Assembly (NCBI GenBank): GCA_013399855.1
Contig: VXAY01006688.1
Span: forward strand, 496,001-560,000
Length of the DNA: 64,000 bases
From: Oxyruncus cristatus
Lineage: Eukaryota; Chordata; Aves; Passeriformes; Cotingidae
Reading direction: 5' to 3'
Below are positions 37,411 to 64,000 of this stretch, one piece after another; the first letter of the stretch is position 1, and each line of letters begins with the position of its first letter. The notes under the pieces were generated by a model. The model had not been told where the DNA came from. It saw only the letters and a program-made list of their open reading frames with translations, and did no database searches. A program made the position numbers and the translations under genes.

Positions 37411-38444
37411 TGTATTGGGTTTGCATGGCCAGATTTTGGTAGCCAGGGGCTCCAGGGGTGGCTTCTGTGAGACACTGCTAGAAGTTTCCCTCATGTCTGG
37501 CAGAGCCAATGGCAAGTGGGTCCAAGATGGACCAGCTGCTGGCCAAGGCTGGGCCAATCAGAAACATTGGTAACGCCTCATATTTAAGAAGAAGGAAGAA
37601 AAAAAAAGTTATTGCACAAATGTATTTGTGGCCAGAGAAGAGTCGAGTGAGAATATGTGACAGAAACAGCCCTGCTGACCCCAAGGTCAGTGCAGAAGGA
37701 GGGGAGGAGGTGTTCCAGGCACCCGAGCACAGATTCCCCTGCAGCCCTTGTTTCAGATCGTGGTGAGGCAGCTGTGCCCCTGCAGCCCAGGGAGATCCAT
37801 GGGGGAGCAAAGATCCACCTGTATCCTGCGGCAGAGACCCATGCTAGAACAATTGGATGCCCAAGAGGGTTGTGAACACTTGGGAAACCCTTGCTGGAGC
37901 AGGCTCCTGGAAGGAACCTGTGGGCCTGTGGAGAGGAGCCCACATTGGAGCAGGTTTCCTGGCGGGACTTGTGACCCTGTGGGAGACCCACTTTGGAGTA
38001 GGCTGTGCCTGAATAACTGCACCCCATGGAAGAGTGATCCACATTGCAGCAGCTCATGGAGTTGCCCACTGGAGTGGGGGAAGGACTCCTCTCCCTGAGC
38101 AGCAGCAGAAACAACCTGTGATGAACTGATTGTAACCCCCATTCCCCACCTCCCTGTGCTGCTCGGGAGCAAGAGGTAGAGCTGGGAAGGAGGGAGGGGT
38201 GGGGGAAAGGTGTTTTTAAGATTTATTTTACTTCTCATTATCCTGCTCTGATTTTGGTAGTAATAAATTCAATATCCCCAAGTCAGGTCTGGTTTGCCCA
38301 TGATGGTATTCAGTGATCTCCCCCTGCTCTTATGTCAACCCATTAACCTTTGTTATATTTTTCTCCCCCCTCTCCACTTATGGAGGGGAGTGACAGAGCA
38401 GATTTGGTGGGTGCCTGGCATCCAGCCGGGGTCAACCCAATACA
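37411..38444 (+). mobile_element. Solo LTR of an avian endogenous retrovirus
   Basis: A 1034-bp unit that begins TGTATTGGGTT and ends AACCCAATACA, a perfect 11-bp inverted terminal match with the TG...CA ends typical of LTRs. A TATA-like 'catatttaag' lies near 37580 and an AATAAA at 38262-38267, giving a U3-R-U5 order in + orientation. Between about 37840 and 38060 it holds several degenerate repeats of about 50 bp built around 'ggagcaggctcctgg'-like words. There is no primer-binding site, gag, pol or env beside it, so it is a solo LTR. No clean target-site duplication is seen ('acagg' before, 'gtatg' after). Open frames on both strands within it are by-products of its GC-rich repeats. Confidence 0.85.
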
Positions 38445-40164
38445 GTATGCCAGATGATGTACTCTGTATGTAATTAATTTTCCCATGTAACTCCTGTTCT
38501 CAGGCTATGTGGATCTCCTGCAATGAACAGTTCAGTGCCTTGTGCAACTCTTTGTTATGCAGTAGACACTGCTCTGCCATGTTTGCAGTCTGCTCCAGAG
38601 GCTCAAGTGTGAAAGCTCCAGAGGGAACAACCAAGCCAGTTTAAAAGAATGACCTACACTGATAACCAAAGACATGTCTGAGAGCACTCAGTCTGGTGAA
38701 CTCTGGGGCAAAAATGACCTCAGGGCCAGAGTTGTGGTGTGATGACAGGAGGATGGCCATAAGGTCACAGCAAATCACCTCTACCGTGTCTGTCCCTCAC
38801 CCCAGGAGGAGGACAGTCCATACTTCTAAGTATGTGGGTGTGAGGGTGGGAGTGGGAAAGTGGACTTGCTTAGGAAGTCAGCTAAGACAAAATAACCTCC
38901 CGTTTCCATAAAGCCTCACGTTTCACTCTGATTCCTTATATTGTCAGAGGGAAAAGAAAAGCCTCCCGACATCATGATCCTTACCATGCTCCAGAGCAAA
39001 CCGTCTCTTCTCACACCAACGTCCCCTCACATCAACATCCCCCATAGGCTTGTTTCTGCAGACCTGTTTTTCTTGGGATAGCTACTAAACCACGTGTTTC
39101 AGAGCACTGCACACCTCCAAAATTCTAAAGGTAGCAAATAGTCCAGCTGCAGCAGGATTAAAATTAAAAAGCAGGATTCAAAATGAAAAAGGATAATCTC
39201 CACCCTGTACATGTATCTTATTTTATCATCACTCAGTTCCTCGCTTCACATTCACCAAGATGGCATCTGAATGCAGTTTACGCACCAACGGCTGTATTAG
39301 CATTTTAAAAGAACCTTCTGGTCTGCAAGAGAGATGGGGTAGAATGTAAAAACACCTATGAAACCTGGATGCCCAAGTTAAATTGCCCAGGATGTGATAT
39401 TTTTGGAATAGTTTGCATCATACTGCACTTTGTGTGCACAGACCACAACCCCCCACTGATTTCAGCAGCACCAGTGAATGCAAAATGTTTCTCCAGAATT
39501 CCAGATCAGATACAAAGAAAATGAAAAATAGCTAATTATCAGAAATTGCCCTGTACCACATTAAGCACGTTGCAGCACAGCGTATGATGTACAGTTCTCA
39601 AGGACACCATTTCTAGTGCTTTAACCAAGTCTCCCTCTTGCATGGTTCTGTCCAGTTCTCTCTGAAGCTTATACCTCTGCTGGCCACCAGCCACCAGTTC
39701 ATTTCTGGGACAGGCTGTTAAGGCTCACTGTCCAATCTGCCTCTTCTTCTCTTTTTACCCAGTCATACCTCCTGTTCTTTTTAATTAAATCAAATAGCTT
39801 CAACACTTCTTGCACCCCCTCTGTGCCCAGATTCAGGACTGAGCAGAGCCTGGAGGAGAAAGGTTTGCCACCAGGTGCAGCGGTGCAGGATCCAGAGCTG
39901 TAACTGCAGGAGCCCTGTTCAGATCCACCTGGGCCATTTGAGTTGGCATCTGAGGAGCTACAGCAAGGTAACCTGTGCATGTGTAGCAGTTTGAAGGGTG
40001 ATAACTGCATTCAAAAATGATGAGTCTTAAGATGTTTTCTTCGGCTTCAGAAAGAACATCTTACTGAGGTACTCAGCACTCCCAAAGATTTATTTGCTAG
40101 TAAAGAGCTGGGATCTGCTATCACTGGAATGTGCAGCATTGTTCACGGGCTGTGCACGTTAGGG
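38445..40164. other. Intergenic spacer, no gene seen
   Basis: No exon, RNA gene or clear repeat recognised. Open frames reach about 100 codons without any domain. Confidence 0.55.
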
Positions 40165-40300
40165 GAATAGAATAGAATAGAATAGAATAGAATAGAATAG
40201 AATAGAATAGAATAGTTCAGTTGGAAGGGACCTACAATGACCATCTAGTCCAACTGCCTGACCAGTTCAGGGCTGATGTGTTGCAAATGCTAAGGGAGGA
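40165..40300 (-). repeat. CR1 3' end in reverse with attached (GAATA)n microsatellite
   Basis: Positions 40165-40215 are ten near-perfect units of GAATA. They run straight into 'ttcagttggaagggacctac', 'aatgaccatctagtccaact' and 'gcctgaccagttcagggctg', the reversed 3' end of an avian CR1. The microsatellite therefore sits exactly where the CR1 3' repeat tail should be and probably grew from it. The right edge is approximate. Confidence 0.88.
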
Positions 40301-41989
40301 AACGGAACTCGCTGTAAGGGTTCGAAGAAGGCAGGAGGAAAGGTTTGATTCTGCAGAGCAGTGATACAAAGTACTCTGAACTCTGGGGGCCTTGATAAAG
40401 GGCAGTAAAATTGCACTGGATTCACAGTGAGAGGCTGGTAACACATTGTGAAAAGACTGGTTAGCTGCAAGGAGTGGTTGCTATTTCAGTCTCTTTAAAT
40501 ACTCAGGTGTGAAAGTCCTCTACAAGGCTTAAAATGATTTCAGAAATTTAAGGTTATTACAGGAATTTGGGGAAAAAGAGTTTCTCTTTTTTTTTTATTC
40601 ATTTATAAAAGAAGATTTTTGTCACTTCATTGCTGACCGCTGCAAGTTGAATGGGGCACCCTGGTGTGATGTTCAAGCTAATTTCCGCAGCACAGGGAGT
40701 TATTGCTTTTCTGTGCAATGTAAGGTACATTTTTTTGGACCACCATGTTTTTTGTTATTCAAGCCCTTATTTTCTTCTGCCAAGAACGTTAAGTTCTGCA
40801 AACTACTTCAGACAGTTCCAGTCGTGAATTTTCTTAGCCACCCCAGAAAGGACACATCTCAGTTATCTTTAAATGCATCAAAATTGTGCAATCACAAGAG
40901 GATAACTTGCAATCACAAGAGGATAACATAAGAGAATGTTCCACTTTCATTACTTCCTATCAGAGATATCATCCCTTCTCTCAAAGCCGTTCATTTATAA
41001 ATTTCTCTGATTTCAGAGAGCTAACATCTTAGTTGAGATGAAATGTCCCAAATGTCTGAACTGACAAGTATACAGGTGTTTTACAGGGTAAGAGAGTAAC
41101 ATTCAAAGGCAAAAAAGTCAAACTGTGGGATCCCTTAGCTGACACTTGACAATAATGCAAAAATGTTCTGATCGAAAGGTCCTAGTCCAAACTCACAGTA
41201 GAATTTAATTATCCATTCTCCAACTGGGGATGGTGTGTCCAGCTTTCTCCAAAGTAGCTTTTTTTGAGTTTAGTTATCTATTTGAAGAAAAGCCATCTAC
41301 TTAAGCAAAGAATAAGCATCAATTTTTCTTCAAATCTACCTTAGAGAAAGTGCCTGTGATGTAAGAGACTCCTCTATTTGTCAATGTCCATCATATCCTC
41401 CACTTCTCTAAGGGTATTTCCACCACAAAAAAAAAAGTACAGCTGTTCATTCATTCTGAACAGATCTTGACTTTTCAGACCCTGGTTCAGAAAGGATGCT
41501 TTCCTACCCAGTTGCACTTGATCTAAGCCAGCAACCTGAAGGTCTACGTCTCAACCATTTCAATGTTGCTAGGAAGAGACTTAGAAAAGTGAAAGGGAGG
41601 CCTGATGTGATTAGATTGTTGCTTTAGTGTTAAAGTACCAGCAAAACACACACACAATCCTAGTGGTAAAAAGGCTTAGTCATGCAGATAACAGCAACAT
41701 GCATGCAGAGAGTCCCATTCTGCAAGCCAGTCCAAAGTCACCTTGACAAAGGGAATTCCTTCCTGGGAAGAGTTTGCTTTCTTCCATTTAGGGGCTCCAC
41801 GCCTTTGTCATCAGCCCACATCAAACATGCAGCTCTTTCGTACTGCCTCCTGCAGAACCTGAACCTCCTTCTTGGTTTTATCACATGTGGTTGCACAGTC
41901 CCTAAGTAGGACAGGGCTCCACATCTTCCCACCACTTTATCTCTTGCCAAACCTATGTGCAGCCCTTACAGATTTCCCAGGGCCACTGT
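40301..41989. other. Spacer and probable GPR83 3' UTR
   Basis: Downstream of GPR83 on its strand. The nearest clear minus-strand AATAAA that I see is at 40594-40599, about 1.4 kb past the stop, so some of this may be 3' UTR. A 21-bp direct tandem duplication lies at about 40888-40927. No other gene is recognised. Confidence 0.5.
40887..40928. repeat. 21-bp tandem duplication
   Basis: The unit 'gcaatcacaagaggataact' followed by one more base is present twice in direct succession, without mismatches across the core. A short local duplication of no known role. Confidence 0.8.
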
Positions 41990-45960
<3,971 letters not shown>

Positions 45961-45988
45961 CGCCGCTACTTTTGCTTCTTCAGCCAGC

Positions 45989-46036
45989 TTTATACCCCCG
46001 GGCGAGCTGCGAGCCGCGATCTTCTGCAGTCATTGG
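45989..46036 (-). promoter_or_regulatory. GPR83: GPR83 core promoter: TATA box and CCAAT box
   Basis: Read on the minus strand, CCAAT (46032-46036) is followed about 37 bp later by GGGTATAAAG, with the TATAAA core at 45989-45994. A GC-rich CGCCCGGGGG stretch leads directly into the TATA box. Position, order and orientation fit transcription into GPR83 exon 1. Confidence 0.75.
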
Positions 46037-46099
46037 GCTGCATGACATGATTTCTGCTCTGACGCGCGGCTTTTCCATGCAGTTGCACTCCCCCGGGCG

Positions 46100-48270
46100 C
46101 TTCTCCAAGGTAAGTACATCTGTGGGAAAGGCAAATTCAATCTCTTCAGCTGTCGGAATCCTTCTTTACCAGCGGCCCAGCTCACGCAAATTCTGTGCGG
46201 TTTATACACCAGCTGTGTGTGTGCTAGCTCTGCTATCTTCCAGGACAGGTCAAATCTGAGCTGGTTTAAAGGTCTGGCAGGAAGTTTTCAGCCTATTTCA
46301 CAGCATGACACTTACGTAGAATAGAAAAGCATAGAATAGGAGGTAAGAGATGAACTATGAATAACAAGCTGGCTTATTGTGCCTACAGTATTTTTCCAAA
46401 GACCTTTTTTCTCCTCAGAAAGACAGAGATATACTGAAGTTCTCCCTTGACTGGTCTTTCCCCTTGGCCAAGGGAATAAAAGTTTGATGGGAAACTGCTT
46501 TCTATGGTTTGTAACTACTTAGAGTACCTACTTAGAGTAGTAACAAAGAAGTGATTATACATGGGACAGAGGACAGGAATGGATGTCCTAGCCCAGGGAA
46601 TTCAGTATCCAAAGCAACAGGCACCTGTACACTGGACACAAAGCACTGACAAGACAGCAGCGTGTGTGTTCCTTCTGCCTTCCTCCCAAAACATAGTAGG
46701 AAATAGAAAATCAGCACCAGGAGACCAAGAGCCACAAATCCTACACAGCACAGAAAGATGTGCCACTTCCCAAGTGTATACGTAAGGTGCTGCCCCCCTG
46801 CTGGGGACAGATCTGCTTGGGTGGTGTTAACTAACTCCAGCCAGAGGAACTTTTGTACATAAAAGACTTTATTTAATCATTAATTAGAGTACCATCATCT
46901 GAGAAGCTTGTATTATGAGCTGGTCACTCACTGGTGAAAATAACACTTCCAGAAGATGTTTGTGACTGCCCCAGTGAACAGCTCAGGCTGCTTTCTCTTC
47001 ATCACAGTTGTACGCTGTGCAGCAGGACAGGTGGAATGGCCAGCCCACACTGCTCCTCTGCAAACTGCTGCCAGGGCCTATTTCTTCCACAGAACTGTTC
47101 AATTTGAGCTCTTTTGGCAGTCTGCCTGTCTCAGAGGAAGCTTTCCAGTGAACCTGCTGCAGCTGATAAGATGGCAGTGACCTCTGGCCATTCAAATAGA
47201 AGAAAGAAATGTGTGTCCCACTCAGAAGTGGTCAGGAAATCCCAGTATCACACAAAGACACAAGAAAATGGAAGAGAGTGGGACAGGGCAGTGTTCTAGT
47301 ATGGATTTGGGATGAGAAGAGGGGTAGGTGGCATATGTCCCCCTTCTTGCTGGGCTGCTCCAGCAGCTCCCAAGTACCCCTCCTTTTCATTGCTGCTGGT
47401 CAGTGCATAAGGGCATTACTCAAACTCCAGCTCTTACTGCTCCGCATCATTCAGATCCTGTTTCCATGTACTATTACCCATACTCCAGCAAAAATGTTTA
47501 CTTTTATCTATTTACCTTCCTTGACCTAATTCTTCATTTCAAGCAGGGTAGCCTTGTTTGTGTGACCAGAGCTGCCACTGCCTTTAAGACCAGGTGCATC
47601 TAGGAGAGCAAGAGGTCTTCTCACCTCCTCAGCCATGGTGCTGGCAGGAGGATGGGAATCTCCTCCCACTCAGCTTAAGCCCACTCTCCTCCGAGCTGGA
47701 CTCAGCAGCTTGTGATCCAAAGCAGGTGGTCCAACCACACACCGCCCAAGCTACCTGGAAATACCCACAAAAGGGTCATGGAAGAAGCCCAGTGCAAGCT
47801 CCCTGGGTCAGGACTCTGCTATGTTGCTGGTGTGCCCTTCTCTGCTTCACATCATTCTGATTTAGTTTTTAAACATTCCGCAGCATGAGCTGTCTAAACA
47901 GCTCACTTATGGGGTGGTTGTTACAGGAGAACAGGCTGTTGTAGATTTGGCAGCTTGGTACCTGCTCCTCCAGATTTTACCCTTGCTCCACAATCCCCAG
48001 CACCCACTGACAGCAAAGGAAGCAGCTGCACAGCTATGTCAGGATTTGGTACGCTGTATCTGGTTTTTGTAAAAGGTATCTGTGAAATGATGCAATTTCT
48101 AAGGTTAAAAGTAATGTTTGAAATAAAGCTATATGGATGGATCATGAACTCAGGCAATAAAAAAAAAGTCACCAAAAAGGGCAAAAGAGCCTTTGATACA
48201 ATTCCTATTAATCATCTATACTTTACTAAAATCTTTGCTAGGATGTGTGTGTAACATTAGAATATAGTCC
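46100..48270. other. Spacer between GPR83 promoter and CR1 copy
   Basis: No exon or RNA gene recognised. Several open frames up to about 106 codons occur on both strands without domains. A perfect splice-donor-like AAG/GTAAGTA on the + strand at 46107-46114 is considered in the findings. A small direct repeat 'ctacttagagta' lies near 46515-46540. Confidence 0.5.
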
Positions 48271-48274
48271 TGTT

Positions 48275-48600
48275 TGATACTTCTTGAATCACTGGCTCAC
48301 TGGGGAGGTCCCAGACGACTGGAAGTTGGCAAACGTCACGCCAATCCACAAAAAGGGCCGGAAGGAAGATCCGGGAAACTACAGGCCTGTCAGCCTGACC
48401 TCAGTGCCTGGCAAGGTTATGGAGCAGATCATCCTAAGTGCAATCACACAGCACCTACAGGATGGACAAGGGATCAGACCCAGCCAGCACGGGTTTAGGA
48501 AGGGCAGGTCCTGTCTGACCAACCTGATCTCCTTCTACGATCGGGTGACGCGCCTGGTGGATGAGGGGAAGGCTGTGGATGTGGTCTATCTGGACTTTAG
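48275..48600 (+). mobile_element. CR1 LINE ORF2 reverse-transcriptase fragment
   Basis: An uninterrupted frame of about 105 codons reads as the fingers/palm start of a CR1 non-LTR reverse transcriptase: EVPDDWKLANVTPIHKKG, then GRKEDPGNYRPVSLTSVPGK, then QHGFRKGRSCLTNL, and finally VVYLDF, just before motif A continues. No stop or frameshift is seen, unlike the other CR1 copies here. It begins abruptly, as 5'-truncated LINEs do, and ends at a single n at 48601, after which the DNA is unrelated. The rest of the element is therefore probably lost at an assembly join. Confidence 0.93.
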
Positions 48601-48601
48601 N
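48601..48601. other. Single unknown base, likely assembly join
   Basis: A lone n where a CR1 coding frame stops and unrelated AT-rich sequence starts in mid-element. It resembles the lone n marks at 3734 and 3887. Confidence 0.8.
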
Positions 48602-49181
48602 CCCACATACTATGACTAATAACAGTGCAATACTGGGTTTAGTTCTCCTAGTAGAGTTAAAAGCATTAGGATGTTCTCCAGTTTCAATACTAAAAACTGT
48701 ATTTTTGTGTCCAACTACTACTCTTCAGAGTTTTCAACTGTATCCATAGCAAATTGCAAATAAGTAGAAGTTCCACTGCGCTGACTCAGTCTGTGTCCAT
48801 ATTCACACTTTCAAACAACTGTAAATTTACTTATCTGCAAAATTCAAACCAAAGAGATGGAGTTTTCTATAAAAGATATAACTGTTATTTTTATTATCAT
48901 CCCAGAAAGAAAACAGGGTTTCATGTTTAAGAAAGAACTTGCAGTTTCTGGCAGTACTTCAGAATACTAGACCCTCTAGTCTAACGCATCAAGCAGCGTA
49001 ACACAGAAATTATACCAAATTTGGTGCCGCTGGAAAAAAAAAATCCCAAACCATTTCACGGAAGTGAAAATTGAAGGCAAGCCGTCATTTACAGAGGAAT
49101 ATCATATAGAGAACGCCTTGCAAACTGCTTTCCGTTTTCTTCACCAACTTCCACGGTTTCTCTTGCATAGTGAACCAGAAA
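48602..49181 (-). other. MRE11: MRE11 3' UTR and downstream spacer
   Basis: AT-rich non-coding sequence beyond the MRE11 stop. A minus-strand AATAAA lies at 48890-48895, about 290 bases past the stop, and is a reasonable poly(A) signal. Nothing else is recognised. Confidence 0.6.

Positions 49182-64000
<14,819 letters not shown>

Noticed and set aside
37584..38238. Long open frames on both strands near 37.6-38.2 kb
   Set aside because: They fall inside the solo LTR and reflect its GC-rich internal repeats; no viral or host protein is recognised.

Overview
This window is vertebrate nuclear DNA, almost certainly from a bird. All genes are split by GT-AG introns. The interspersed repeats are CR1 LINE fragments with the typical avian CR1 3' end (a 'cttccaaccc...ttctgtgattctat' type tail), plus avian-style retroviral LTRs. 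Gene order is that of the human 11q21 block: PANX1 (+), then GPR83 (-), then MRE11 (-). The species cannot be fixed from the sequence.

Layout. 1-3.9 kb: upstream flank with CR1 pieces and a local assembly fault (two single-n joins around an exact 152-bp copy). 3.9-5.1 kb: CpG island broken by a 454-base N gap (4071-4524); PANX1 exon 1, which is not visible anywhere else, most likely lies in that gap. 14.1-28.2 kb: PANX1 exons 2-5 on the + strand, separated by long introns, followed by the 3' UTR. 28.5-41.9 kb: gene-free spacer with two retroviral LTRs (one truncated, one near-complete solo LTR at 37411-38444), three CR1 copies and a pentamer microsatellite. No IZUMO1R/JUNO exon is recognisable here, although mammals carry that gene at this place. 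42.0-45.8 kb: complete four-exon GPR83 on the - strand; the spliced CDS gives 423 aa, and a TATA box and inverted CCAAT box lie upstream. 46.1-49.0 kb: spacer with a CR1 reverse-transcriptase fragment that stops at an assembly n. 49.2-63.7 kb: sixteen coding exons of MRE11 on the - strand, from the codon for human residue 106 to the stop; the first exons lie beyond the right edge.

The three genes are not functionally linked as an operon would be. PANX1 encodes a plasma-membrane large-pore ATP-release channel, GPR83 a neuropeptide-type GPCR, and MRE11 the nuclease of the MRE11-RAD50-NBN DNA-repair complex. Their exon sums keep frame throughout, so all three look functional. I found no new biological system. 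The observations most worth following are the assembly faults, the hidden PANX1 exon 1, the apparent lack of IZUMO1R, a possible divergent transcript at the GPR83 promoter, and the near-intact LTR and CR1 copies.
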